Virus record (IMG/VR): IMGVR_UViG_3300030117_000628 | Span: 1-22,041 of that record | DNA: 22,041 bases | Origin: a virus | Reading direction: 5' to 3' (one strand) | Shown here: in pieces, positions 9,601 to 16,909 of the stretch | Layout: every line of letters starts with the position of its first letter | How positions within the stretch are numbered: position 1 is the first letter of the stretch | The notes under the pieces: generated by a model | Database searches by the model: none | What the model was told of the DNA's origin: nothing | What the model saw: only the letters and a program-made list of their open reading frames with translations | Program-made: the position numbers and the translations under genes

Positions 9601-9798
9601 CTATGCTACATTGTACCACACTACGGTTAGTGTGATGTCGTTACTATCTTTCTTTCTGCTCGTATCGCAAGAGATGATAACATCGTTGTTTGCGATTGCC
9701 GCACGGAACGCAGTTTGGACTGCCGCCGCCGTACCTGTAAATTGACTGACCTCTAGTTTGGTCTTGTCGCTAATGACCGTACCACCATTGTTTGCCAT
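9601..9798 (-). CDS. Small protein between tail tube and chaperones, unknown function
   Basis: 65 residues, ATG preceded by TGAGG, in which the tail tube stop codon overlaps the ribosome binding site. The protein starts MANNGGTVISDKTKLEVSQF and ends in a beta-like run (DITLTVVWYNVA). It has no signal peptide, membrane segment, Cys pair or catalytic motif. The middle TAAAVQTAFRAAIANND could be one amphipathic helix, giving a beta-alpha-beta outline. I do not recognise a family. Its place beside the tail tube gene suggests a tail tube accessory or a minor tail protein. The spacing, good ribosome binding site and lack of a better frame make it a real gene. Confidence 0.75.
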   Translation of the reverse strand: MANNGGTVISDKTKLEVSQFTGTAAAVQTAFRAAIANNDVIISCDTSRKKDSNDITLTVVWYNVA

Positions 9799-9808
9799 CT
9801 AAAACGCC

Positions 9809-10876
9809 TCACAGTTTGTGCATTTGGATTGTGCCGTTAGCGTGGTCGTTGAAGACTGTCTTTGACATTGCGTTAGCAGGGTTTGAGCCATCTGAGTCGT
9901 AAAGAGCCGTGAAATTCATGCTCATGGTCTGTGTGTCTCGACCGCTTACAGTGCTTGAAGCCGCCTCCCAACGAACCTTGTACAAATCAATAGTTGTTGG
10001 ACTTACGCCATCTGTAATCAAAAGTTGGATTGCGTAGTCATCAGCCGCCGCATCGGGATTAAACTCAAGACCAGCGGCAGTAATCATTTGAGTGTATGTT
10101 GGTTCGCTCTCTACTGCCGTGTGGATAACCTTTGCGAATTCAACGCTACCTGTAATTTCACGTCGTTGTGGGGTTGGTGCGCGAACGTAAGTCGTGCTTC
10201 CCAATGCACAAGCATTGTCAGTATCGAGGTTGTTTGTCCAATCAATGTTAATTGATTTAACAAGTGTACTTGCCTGTGCGTCTTCTAAGAATTTAACGCT
10301 ACATTGGCGGAAGTGCATAGCGTCAATACCTGCACCGCAAAACTTAGGAGTGACTAACGTTGATACGGCGGACTCGCTTTTACCGACCCAATCGCTACTG
10401 ACCATAACGTACTCGTTTAGGTTTGCGCTGATACTGAGGCGGTTGCACATCATACCTGTGTATGTGTGTTCTTTTTCTTCACGACCAATTTCCATTGTAA
10501 AGGAAGGTAAGTCTTTGTTTGTGACTTCTGTGAATGTGTGCGTCCCGGTTGATACTGAGGGTTCTCCACCGTAAATACCATAGAAATGCAAGCCCATAAA
10601 CATATCAGGTTGCATAGCAAAGTTTAGACCGCCTTCCGAGTATTCCTTACCTTGTTGGCTTTTTGATACACCAAAATGCGACATATCAGCACGGTACATT
10701 GTTTCAAATTGATGTTGAATTGACTCGTCGTCAACCTCGCCTCCGATGTAACTCGCGCTGTATGCGGAGTTATATGCAACCATGCCGGAATCAGTTCCGT
10801 ATGTCAGGGTTTGGTTTGTTTGGTTAGTGGTTTGTTCCGGTGTAAGGAAGACGTAGCGATTTACGAATGAAGCCAT
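9809..10876 (-). CDS. Major tail tube protein
   Basis: 355 residues from ATG 10876 (MASFVNRYVFLTPEQ). An in-frame GTG three codons upstream lies inside AGGTGA, which is the ribosome binding site for the ATG with a 5-base spacer, so I prefer the ATG. The protein is beta-rich, with paired segments typical of siphovirus tube subunits: LPSFTMEIGR, LSISANLNEYVMVSSDWVGK, and SINIDWTNNLD followed by REITGSVEF. The text near residue 180-250 (specific binding-like strand, then thr-rich strand, then REITGSVEF) is characteristic of tail tube proteins where a strand pair builds the inner barrel. It lies between the tail terminator and the chaperones, as expected. Because there is no sheath gene beside it, the tail is probably non-contractile. 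It is longer than a minimal tube protein, so an extra surface domain is possible. Confidence 0.8.
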   Translation of the reverse strand: MASFVNRYVFLTPEQTTNQTNQTLTYGTDSGMVAYNSAYSASYIGGEVDDESIQHQFETMYRADMSHFGVSKSQQGKEYSEGGLNFAMQPDMFMGLHFYGIYGGEPSVSTGTHTFTEVTNKDLPSFTMEIGREEKEHTYTGMMCNRLSISANLNEYVMVSSDWVGKSESAVSTLVTPKFCGAGIDAMHFRQCSVKFLEDAQASTLVKSINIDWTNNLDTDNACALGSTTYVRAPTPQRREITGSVEFAKVIHTAVESEPTYTQMITAAGLEFNPDAAADDYAIQLLITDGVSPTTIDLYKVRWEAASSTVSGRDTQTMSMNFTALYDSDGSNPANAMSKTVFNDHANGTIQMHKL

Positions 10877-10921
10877 AGTGGTCACCTATACTCGGTTTAG
10901 GAGTCATTTGTTACTTAAATG

Positions 10922-12001
10922 TTATCGGTGAAGCATATTCATGCGTCTCATGTAGTTAAACGATAGTTGGTGTACGCAAATAATTTCGTCGTCATCTACT
11001 TTGGTATCGAGAGCCATAGTGTAGCCTCTAAGCGCGTCGGTAGTGTAGTCCGTACCCGTCTTGATAAACAATTCGTCGAACACCTCCCCGCTAATATCCA
11101 TACCCATGCGGTACGCTGATTCGTAAGTGCTTCCTCTTGTGCATACGAAAACCATTACAGTGTATTCGTGTTCAAGGCGTGTACCTGACAACGTAGCAAA
11201 ATCGGGAGAAGTAAGGTTCTGTAACACGACGTGAATTGAAGGAGGCGATGTTCTCGACAACATACCACTGGATAAATCGTAACCGTATTGGATGGCAGAA
11301 TTGCTAACGTGTGTTTTAACGTATGGTCTTTTGCAGTCTCTTAACACTTGTACGATGTTTAGCGCCATTTGTAGCATTGTGTTTGTAGTCCAATCGCTTA
11401 GGGCCATTTCGTCAGGGTTAAATGCCCCATCGTCGGTATAGTACACGTTATGCCATGTAACTGTGCCGGAGGAATTGCCCCACTTCGCTTCTTTGGTAGA
11501 GCCTGACGCCCCAACCACTGAAATGAAATTGTCCGAACCATCATCGTCCTCGATAATTTCACGCATATACAGTTTGGCGTTGCCCGACGCATCAAGAGTA
11601 AGTCGTAGAACAAGCGGTATGGAATCGTCGCCCTCACTGGCGTCGATGTCAAGTTCGCGTGTAGTAACAGTTGTAGCACCGACAAGGTCTAACGTGTTTG
11701 CGTTGCCTTTGGCGCGTACTTCTACCTTCTTGGAGCCATTGTCAAGCGACATAAGCACTGTTCCGTTACTCGGCAAAGCACCACTGTTTGAGAATGTGAT
11801 AATAGCGACCATTGTGTACGCGCTACTTGTTGGAGTTTGTGTGTAGTATTCGTTAGCGGTAATGACCCAATTATCGTTGACGGCAGAAGATGTGCCTGTC
11901 ACGCTTTTTGTCCAGTTGGTCTGTTCATTGCCCTCTAACGCGGTGGGGTCTTCACCGTTCATACGGGCCGTCCAAAAATCTGTTGTTGTTGCTATTGCCA
12001 T
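10922..12001 (-). CDS. Tail terminator-like protein with N-terminal lectin-like domain
   Basis: 359 residues. The start overlaps the stop of the neck gene (TGATG) and has GGGAGGGG seven bases upstream. Residues 1 to about 200 look like a concanavalin A/laminin G-type beta sandwich: YTMVAIITFSN, KVEVRAKGN, LVLRLTLDASGNAKLYMRE, then VTWHNVYYTDDGAFNPDEM. Residues about 205-359 look like a separate small domain beginning with a helix (MLQMALNIVQVLRDC) and continuing SIHVVLQNL, LEHEYTVMVFVCTRG and ISGEVFDELF, which is the strand-helix outline of tail terminator or completion proteins. The position between neck and tail tube fits a terminator, which caps the tail tube and joins it to the head. The lectin-like part would be displayed at the neck. 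The terminator call is inferred from context and outline. Confidence 0.65.
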   Translation of the reverse strand: MAIATTTDFWTARMNGEDPTALEGNEQTNWTKSVTGTSSAVNDNWVITANEYYTQTPTSSAYTMVAIITFSNSGALPSNGTVLMSLDNGSKKVEVRAKGNANTLDLVGATTVTTRELDIDASEGDDSIPLVLRLTLDASGNAKLYMREIIEDDDGSDNFISVVGASGSTKEAKWGNSSGTVTWHNVYYTDDGAFNPDEMALSDWTTNTMLQMALNIVQVLRDCKRPYVKTHVSNSAIQYGYDLSSGMLSRTSPPSIHVVLQNLTSPDFATLSGTRLEHEYTVMVFVCTRGSTYESAYRMGMDISGEVFDELFIKTGTDYTTDALRGYTMALDTKVDDDEIICVHQLSFNYMRRMNMLHR

Positions 12002-13134
12002 CAGAATACCCCTCCCTTTGTATCGTATGCGTCTCCGCCTCTAAATCCGCTCTTCTCCCATGCCGTGGAGTTTGCCTTTGGATGTCGCATTCCACGCTTG
12101 TACATTCCTAATGCGGTCTTGTTGGCTCGGCTATTCCATTCTTTGTGTGATTCAGCGACCGCGTTACTAAGGTTTGATTTTCTTCCCTTCAGCAAAGCGT
12201 TACCCATAACCCATGCGGCCTTTGCCGTAGCGGCGTGTGCTATATCAGCATAGTAATCCAACCAACCCAAACCCGGAATAGGAACGTAACCACCCAATCT
12301 GCTTCTAATTTTTAGTGAGCCACCACCAAACATTGCCTTTTTACGCATGGCTTTCATTTTTGAACCATGTTTTGTTTTTTCTCTACCTATGTTTTTTGGT
12401 CTTGGTGAATGCCTTGTTTTCTCAAAGGGAAGAACGTAGACGCTTTCCCCTGCTCTTTTTTGTCTCTTTTTAAAGCCACCGCTACCACCGGCCCCTGCCA
12501 ATGGAAGAATAATACCACCCAACTGTCTTAGTTTTTTCTGCTTTCGCCGTCCTTTGCCGGAACCCTTGAAGTATTCTTCCCAACCTATGTTGTCTTTGAC
12601 CAAGTCACCCTTAGAACCAATAGTACCAAAGTTTAGTGCGTGTGACATACTGAAGTGACCATATTTTTTTGATTTACCTTTACCGCGAATACCCTTTTCG
12701 TTCATAGCCATAAATCTAACCTTTGTTTGTCCTGAATGTCCGGTTACGCCACCACCCTGCAACACAAATGAGTCCGCCGTCTTTAGTTTTGCCTTTCTGT
12801 ATTTGTCAGGACCAAGGGGACCGATTGTCTTGTGTTCAGCAACATACGCTCTTGTTGCAAGAAGAGCAGTTCTTGTTCCTTGTCGTATAGCCATCATCAT
12901 AACTTTGTCTATGTTTTCGGTTCTTTTGATAACCCGTGACATTTCAGTTTCGTCTATTTTTACCATTACTTGTAAATCTCTGTTAGACCTTAGTTCAATT
13001 AAATTAGATATTCTTCCCATCTTTTTTTCTGAGCCACCCAACTTTTCAGTTGATTTTACAGCGGCCTCAAATGAAGACGCACTTACAGGAAGTCTTTTGG
13101 GAAATGACCGAGTCATATCCTTTAGGCCGACCAT
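12001..13134 (-). CDS. Neck / tail completion protein, HK97 gp10-like, with basic extension
   Basis: 377 residues, starting immediately after the connector stop (TAA then ATG) behind GGTGG. Residues about 52-130 (LQVMVKIDETEMSRVI, MMMAIRQGTRTALLATRAYV, then KLKTADSFVLQ) match the outline of the HK97 gp10-like neck family, in which a long helix is followed by a short strand region. Family members are usually 110-200 residues; this one has a long Lys-, Arg- and Gly-rich remainder (GKGRRKQKKLRQLGG, MKAMRKKAMFGGG) and a C-terminal tail that ends in GGDAYDTKGGVF. The basic part may contact DNA at the portal exit or the acidic connector. Position between connector and tail terminator supports a neck role. 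The function of the extension is unknown. Confidence 0.6.
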   Translation of the reverse strand: MVGLKDMTRSFPKRLPVSASSFEAAVKSTEKLGGSEKKMGRISNLIELRSNRDLQVMVKIDETEMSRVIKRTENIDKVMMMAIRQGTRTALLATRAYVAEHKTIGPLGPDKYRKAKLKTADSFVLQGGGVTGHSGQTKVRFMAMNEKGIRGKGKSKKYGHFSMSHALNFGTIGSKGDLVKDNIGWEEYFKGSGKGRRKQKKLRQLGGIILPLAGAGGSGGFKKRQKRAGESVYVLPFEKTRHSPRPKNIGREKTKHGSKMKAMRKKAMFGGGSLKIRSRLGGYVPIPGLGWLDYYADIAHAATAKAAWVMGNALLKGRKSNLSNAVAESHKEWNSRANKTALGMYKRGMRHPKANSTAWEKSGFRGGDAYDTKGGVF

Positions 13135-13671
13135 TTAGTCCACCGTCCCAAGATGTGCAATGCGACGCAAGTTTGTGGTCGCTCTTTCACGAAGCATATT
13201 ACCACGCATACCACCGTCGATACCGCCATCTTGGAAAGCCGCTTCGTCTTCTAAATAGTAAGACGCGGCCAAATCAGCGCAGACTTCACGAAGGATGTGA
13301 GCCATTTCGCCCTGTTGTACTGTGGCACCGCTTGAGTGGTCAGCAGTAACACCTGTGACCCCTGATAGGGTATGTGTGGATTTCCCCGTCCATGCGAACG
13401 AGTCACCATCAATGTTACCGTTGCCGGACGTGCCGAACGAAGAGCCATCCGTCAATACGATACTGGTAGCACCTGCGGCCACCGCACCGTTCAGTGTCGT
13501 CTCTCCTGTCTCACGGCTCGGTGTAGTGCGGCCATAGTATCGGAATTCTTGGTCGATGTCGATTGACGCACGGCGAATTGCCGAACTGACACGACTTGAA
13601 GAACGGTCACGTTGTTGAGCATTTAGCCCTAATCGTGAACCCACATCAGCCGCCGAACAGTAAAACGCCAT
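13135..13671 (-). CDS. Head-tail connector (gp6-like adaptor) with inserted beta module
   Basis: 178 residues, ATG behind AGGTGAT. The ends form a helical adaptor: residues 5-48 (CSAADVGSRLGL; SSAIRRASIDIDQEFRYYG) and residues 121-174 (EMAHILREVCADLAASYYLE; RERATTNLRRIAHLG). This is the outline of the HK97 gp6/SPP1 gp15 class that binds below the portal. Between the helices, residues about 59-118 are a beta-rich insertion containing AGATSIVLTDGSSF and WTGKSTHTLSGVTG, which recurs in the hub protein. The insertion probably projects outward from the connector ring. The order connector, neck, terminator, tube is canonical. The gp6-like reading is moderately secure; the insertion is directly visible. 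Confidence 0.75.
   Translation of the reverse strand: MAFYCSAADVGSRLGLNAQQRDRSSSRVSSAIRRASIDIDQEFRYYGRTTPSRETGETTLNGAVAAGATSIVLTDGSSFGTSGNGNIDGDSFAWTGKSTHTLSGVTGVTADHSSGATVQQGEMAHILREVCADLAASYYLEDEAAFQDGGIDGGMRGNMLRERATTNLRRIAHLGTVD
13318..13497 (-). repeat. AGATS-type beta module, copy in the connector
   Basis: Residues about 59-118 of the connector contain AGATSIVLTDGSSF, NIDGDSFAWTGKSTHTL, SGVTGVTADH and SGATV in the same order and nearly the same spacing as hub residues 1312-1373. It appears as an insertion between two helical halves of the adaptor. Confidence 0.75.
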
Positions 13672-13681
13672 GTAATCACCT

Positions 13682-13876
13682 TCACTCTACGTCAGCCAAA
13701 ATTTCTTTCACTTCTTCTTTCGTTTCTTTTGCTTTGTCTGCTACGTCGTCAACGGTGTCAATCAATTCGTCAAGTGTTACCTTGCCGTCAGCCATTACGG
13801 TCTGATACTTCTTGATAGCCCATACGGCTACACCGATTCCGAGGACAGCCAATGTCGCATACATTTCTATGTTCAT
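13682..13876 (-). CDS. Small single-span membrane protein with amphipathic tail
   Basis: 64 residues. The ATG follows GGAGG, which is encoded in the last codons of the upstream gene. Residues about 6-21 (YATLAVLGIGVAVWAI) form one membrane helix, followed by KKYQTVMADGKVTLDELID and a charged heptad-like helix (ADKAKETKEEVKEILADVE). Short proteins of this shape recur in marine virus structural clusters. It could be a holin-type protein, a minor virion membrane-contact protein or an assembly factor; there is no lysis enzyme near it to decide. It sits between a 54-residue gene and the connector with a gap of 10 bases. Confidence 0.75.
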   Translation of the reverse strand: MNIEMYATLAVLGIGVAVWAIKKYQTVMADGKVTLDELIDTVDDVADKAKETKEEVKEILADVE

Positions 13877-13878
13877 TT

Positions 13879-14043
13879 CTATTCCTCCCTGTATTCAATT
13901 TGTTTAACCGCGCTAAACGGTATAAATGTAAATGCCCTGTTTTCACCCTTCCGGTATATCTTATAGCCGTGGTCTGTCTCTTCAATGTTTATGTTCGTAT
14001 AGCACCTTTCCGGCGGCTGATACACAATTTTTCCTGCTCTCAT
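13879..14043 (-). CDS. Very small protein, unknown function (54 residues)
   Basis: ATG at 14043, one base after the stop of the upstream small gene, behind GAGTGAG. The protein reads MRAGKIVYQPPERCYTNINI, then EETDHGYKIYRKGENRAFTF, and ends VKQIEYREE. It looks like a compact beta protein with alternating charged and aromatic residues (YKIYRKG, FTFIPFSAV), a shape seen in small proteins that read like single-sheet folds. It has no membrane segment or metal site. I do not recognise it. Coding evidence is the tight fit between neighbours, the ribosome binding sites on both sides and the lack of any other frame filling the gap. Confidence 0.65.
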   Translation of the reverse strand: MRAGKIVYQPPERCYTNINIEETDHGYKIYRKGENRAFTFIPFSAVKQIEYREE

Positions 14044-14044
14044 G

Positions 14045-14218
14045 TTACTCACTCATCCATGCTTCTAATTGCTCGTCTGTGGGCGCTGTACCCCATTCTG
14101 CGGGCCACAAGTCCCGTCGAAAATAATTGTCGCTTCCGTCATTCTGCACAAGATTGTACATAAGCGGGTCAAAGTCGGAAAAGTTTTCCAACAATACTTG
14201 TTCCATACTTTTTGCCAT
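14045..14218 (-). CDS. Very small protein, unknown function (57 residues)
   Basis: ATG overlaps the stop of the C1q-like gene by one base (TAATG) and has GGAG seven bases upstream. The protein reads MAKSMEQVLLENFSDFDPLM, then an acidic middle, then LWPAEWGTAPTDEQLEAWMS. The WP.EWG...TDE.LEAW end is reminiscent of short segments seen in phage tail-fibre-linked genes, and its position right after a receptor-binding-type gene would suit a fibre chaperone. That is only a suggestion from context. The overlap and spacing make translation coupled to the upstream gene likely. Confidence 0.65.
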   Translation of the reverse strand: MAKSMEQVLLENFSDFDPLMYNLVQNDGSDNYFRRDLWPAEWGTAPTDEQLEAWMSE

Positions 14219-15978
14219 TACAAAATCTCCATTATGTGCATAAATACTGAACCGGGAGTTACGGCGTCACCAATAAGGTTTTTGCTTGAACCTCCGTTGT
14301 GATAACCATAAAGTTGTAGATAATCTCCTTTGTTTAGGTCCAACAATACTGTACCATCTGACGGTGCGCCTGAACCTGCATAAGTAAACGTTCCTTTCTT
14401 TTTGCTTGAACCATTAAGATACAGGTTAGAAATTGCAACGTGTGAGGTCGTTGTGTACCGGATAGCGATACCAAAATTGATAAGATATTTGCCGTCACGC
14501 GGAACAGTCCATTTGTAAGTCGATGCTCCAGTCCATGCGCTTGCTGTATCATATTCAGTAGCGTCAAGAGGACATAGTGTGTATGCGCCACTCGTAAAAC
14601 CTGATACGCTTGTTTGTAGTCTAAAGTGAGCGGTATGTGGAGTTAAATTGGGAATCCGTGTTTCTACTGGTAGTGTAATAGGACTACGGTAAATCCCCGG
14701 TACTACTTGACTAAAATTCCAAGAGCCTATAATTTTAGGGGGTTTAACACAGTGGATTTCTGCGGAGTTTGTTCCTGTAAAAAGTGGCCCCTTTAGCACA
14801 CAACCATCGCCAATTTCTAAACTTTCACATACAAGTTTTTCGCCTTGTCCCATCGTAACTATGTGACCGGCTGTATCAGCGTGTAACTTTACCTTTCTGA
14901 TTTGTGGTTTGAATATACCTGAACCTGCCGTACCGTATGTTGAGGAACCTGTAACGGGCATAACAAACCCACCGCTTGATGCTTGGAAATCCCACTCGGC
15001 GAATCCGCCATTGAACGTATCAATTGTACAAGCAAAACCACCGTCACTTGTTATCTTGAATTTCTTAGCACCGTCCGTGTATTCGTTTGAAGTGTTTGCG
15101 TTAGGCTTGAACAGTGGTGGGTTGCTTGCCCGCCCGGTAACTGTCAAAGAATACATGGATGCTTTTCCATTATCACAGTATTCGTGTTCTGTCGCTGTCG
15201 GTGTAGCATATTCAGGGGAAAATGTAACAGCCGTACCTGCTACGCCTTGACAGTCAACATTTGGGTACGGTCCGTCATCAAATGTAACCGGGTTTTGTGT
15301 ACCCAAGTAAGTGTATGTGAGATGTTGAGGATTTGTAATTTTTGCGTATTGCCGGTTTTTTACCATAAAGGTTCCATAGCCGCTTTTTGCCGCTCCCGTG
15401 AACTCAATGCTCGCGTTTGCACCACCCCCTTTCAATTCTCCATTGAGGTCAAGACCACCTGCGTTTGAGCCGTCCGATACTGTTACCTTTACACCTGTGT
15501 TAATGGTTACAGTACCCGCATAACTATCTAGTATTTTTACCTCACCAATTGTCAAATTTGCCGTAAAGTTTGCATCAAAAACAAAAACGGCTTTAAAATC
15601 TGTGGTTGGTAACCCTTCGCTAGTTATGTCTACTGGAGCGCCACCGGAACTTTCTGATACTTCAAATGTGTTTGTTGATTTGTTAACGATGTGGTATATT
15701 GTTCTTTCTTGTAGAGGTTCAGGCAAATTGTAACCTGTGGTTGGGATAAACCATATACGGTCATTGTTGTTAAATCCGTGGCTACTAATTGTAAATGCGT
15801 TTGCACCAACGTCTACCGTATTCCCTGATTGTACATATCCAGCACCATCAAAAATTGCTACGTCTGCGGCACCGGGAACACCTGCTCCAGCAGTCGCAAA
15901 ATTGCCCGAAGCAGACCCCCAATTGTTGGTGTCGTTCGCGTCGGTTCCTGCCGCACCTAACCAATATCTATCAGCCAT
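14218..15978 (-). CDS. Receptor-binding-type fibre protein with C1q-like C-terminal domain
   Basis: 586 residues, ATG behind GAGTGA. Residues 4-45 (RYWLGAAGTD; NNWGSASG; VPGAADVAIFDGAG) match a module I associate with adsorption proteins of marine viruses. Residues about 67-125 contain HGFNNNDRIWF and NTFEVSESSGG, another virion-protein motif. Residues about 130-420 are Gly-, Thr- and Asn-rich beta text that could form a beta helix or stacked sandwiches. Residues about 450-586 have a C1q/TNF-type jelly roll outline: YKWTVPRDGKYLINFGI, ISNLYLNGS, VLLDLNKGDYLQLYGY. C1q-like heads trimerise and often bind ligands at the tips of fibres. The gene lies among head and connector genes rather than tail-tip genes, so the fibre may attach to the neck or the head. 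The C1q call is from pattern only. Confidence 0.7.
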   Translation of the reverse strand: MADRYWLGAAGTDANDTNNWGSASGNFATAGAGVPGAADVAIFDGAGYVQSGNTVDVGANAFTISSHGFNNNDRIWFIPTTGYNLPEPLQERTIYHIVNKSTNTFEVSESSGGAPVDITSEGLPTTDFKAVFVFDANFTANLTIGEVKILDSYAGTVTINTGVKVTVSDGSNAGGLDLNGELKGGGANASIEFTGAAKSGYGTFMVKNRQYAKITNPQHLTYTYLGTQNPVTFDDGPYPNVDCQGVAGTAVTFSPEYATPTATEHEYCDNGKASMYSLTVTGRASNPPLFKPNANTSNEYTDGAKKFKITSDGGFACTIDTFNGGFAEWDFQASSGGFVMPVTGSSTYGTAGSGIFKPQIRKVKLHADTAGHIVTMGQGEKLVCESLEIGDGCVLKGPLFTGTNSAEIHCVKPPKIIGSWNFSQVVPGIYRSPITLPVETRIPNLTPHTAHFRLQTSVSGFTSGAYTLCPLDATEYDTASAWTGASTYKWTVPRDGKYLINFGIAIRYTTTSHVAISNLYLNGSSKKKGTFTYAGSGAPSDGTVLLDLNKGDYLQLYGYHNGGSSKNLIGDAVTPGSVFMHIMEIL

Positions 15979-15982
15979 ACTT

Positions 15983-16375
15983 TCACTCTTCTAGTCTTGT
16001 ACTTGTGGACTTCTTGTAAAAAGCCGCCCCGCCCTTTTCTGATACGAGAGCCAAAGCCTCGTCTGCTTGTTTTTGGAACCGTGCTAGTTGGTCACGGTAT
16101 CTTTGGTCATTAGCACCGTGTTCATGTACAGGGTAGTACATTGGCACAGTGTCAATAAGAACGTTAAGACAGTCCACGCAGACCAACATTTTGATTGCGC
16201 TTTCCTTGAGTGTAGTAGTGGGAGTATTATCGGAATCCGCACCAAACAATGTGGAGGAACGGACTACCTTGTTAACCTGAGCCGTTCTGATTGTAATGTA
16301 CTCAGTGACAGTGGCTTCGGTCAGACCGCGTGGTCTGTTCAATAGGTCACGGATATTATCATTCGTTACTGCCAT
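15983..16375 (-). CDS. Alpha-helical head completion / connector-like protein
   Basis: 130 residues from ATG 16375 (MAVTNDNIRDLLNRPRGLTE) behind GGTGA with a 6-base spacer. The frame is open for 18 codons further upstream, but those overlap the previous gene and lack a better site. The start overlaps the SAP-like gene by 17 bases. The protein is mostly helical (VTEYITIRTAQVNKVVRSS; LKESAIKMLVCVDCLNVLID; YRDQLARFQKQADEALALVS). The helix layout resembles head-tail adaptor or head completion proteins, and the position downstream of the capsid gene agrees. A second adaptor candidate lies at 13135-13671, so one of the two may have another role. Confidence 0.55.
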   Translation of the reverse strand: MAVTNDNIRDLLNRPRGLTEATVTEYITIRTAQVNKVVRSSTLFGADSDNTPTTTLKESAIKMLVCVDCLNVLIDTVPMYYPVHEHGANDQRYRDQLARFQKQADEALALVSEKGGAAFYKKSTSTRLEE

Positions 16376-16733
16376 GCTCTTCACCGTCCCAACCCAAAGG
16401 CCAACGCTTGTTGTAGTCCAATGGAACATCCATGACTATCGCGTCTTTTGGAGGTTTCGGTGTTCGACCCATGACGAATACCAATTGAGTCTTGACTACG
16501 TCTGAAGCCATGCGGCTATTTGGAATCCAATATGTCTTCCCTTTTTCAAACAAGGCAATAGGTGTATGTGGTTTCACTGATGGCTGACGAACCAAACGGA
16601 TAATCCAACCCGGCCCTGCTCGCCAATTGCGAAGCCTGTGACGCAAAGCGTCAACCTTGTCTTCCTTTGGAATCGGTATTCCGACTTCCTTGAGTGCGGC
16701 AATAAGTCCTGCTTTTGAAGTACGAGTAGTCAC
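16359..16733 (-). CDS. SAP-like domain protein of the head module, unknown role
   Basis: 124 residues from GTG 16733 behind GAGGG with a 6-base spacer; codon one sits after an unrelated TAA. Residues 5-37 (SKAGLIAALKEVGIPIPKED, VDALRHRLRNW) have the helix-turn-helix outline of SAP domains, which bind DNA in many proteins and are also used as linkers in virion proteins. Residues 40-124 hold a small beta region (GWIIRLVRQP, ALFEKGKTYWIPNS, VVKTQLVFVMG) with a basic and Pro-rich character. No catalytic motif is visible. It may be a minor head protein contacting packaged DNA or a neck component. The SAP match is by eye and modest. Confidence 0.55.
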   Translation of the reverse strand: MTTRTSKAGLIAALKEVGIPIPKEDKVDALRHRLRNWRAGPGWIIRLVRQPSVKPHTPIALFEKGKTYWIPNSRMASDVVKTQLVFVMGRTPKPPKDAIVMDVPLDYNKRWPLGWDGEEHGSNE

Positions 16734-16742
16734 TTAGAACCC

Positions 16743-16907
16743 TCATTCCTTCTTTGCCTTTTTGGACTTCTTTGCCTTTTTTGCTGGTTTTGGGTTTTTC
16801 AAAACGTACACGGGGGCCTCAGGGTTACTGCCTTCTTTCATGACATAAACGTCGCCGTTCTTGTCAGTCCATTCAAGAAGATGACCAAACTCGTTGGTTT
16901 CGCTCAT
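16743..16907 (-). CDS. Small Lys-tailed protein, unknown function
   Basis: 54 residues from ATG 16907 (MSETNEFGHLLEWTDKNGDV). The frame is open ten codons further, but those overlap the upstream gene, while the ATG has AAGGTG seven bases before it, so I choose the ATG. After a short beta-like body (YVMKEGSNPEAPVYVLKNP) the protein ends in an Ala-Lys tail (KPAKKAKKSKKAKKE) rich in alternating Lys. Such tails bind nucleic acid or acidic proteins. It may be a minor capsid or DNA-contact protein. No family recognised. Confidence 0.7.
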   Translation of the reverse strand: MSETNEFGHLLEWTDKNGDVYVMKEGSNPEAPVYVLKNPKPAKKAKKSKKAKKE

Positions 16908-16909
16908 GC

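Noticed and set aside
11398-11685. Minus-strand frame of 95 codons overlapping the tail terminator-like gene
   Set aside because: Out of frame inside a well-supported gene, with poor composition and no ribosome binding site.
16743-16790. AAG/GCA-rich low-complexity DNA as a simple repeat
   Set aside because: It encodes the Lys-Ala tail of the 54-residue protein with mixed codons, and is better explained as coding sequence.
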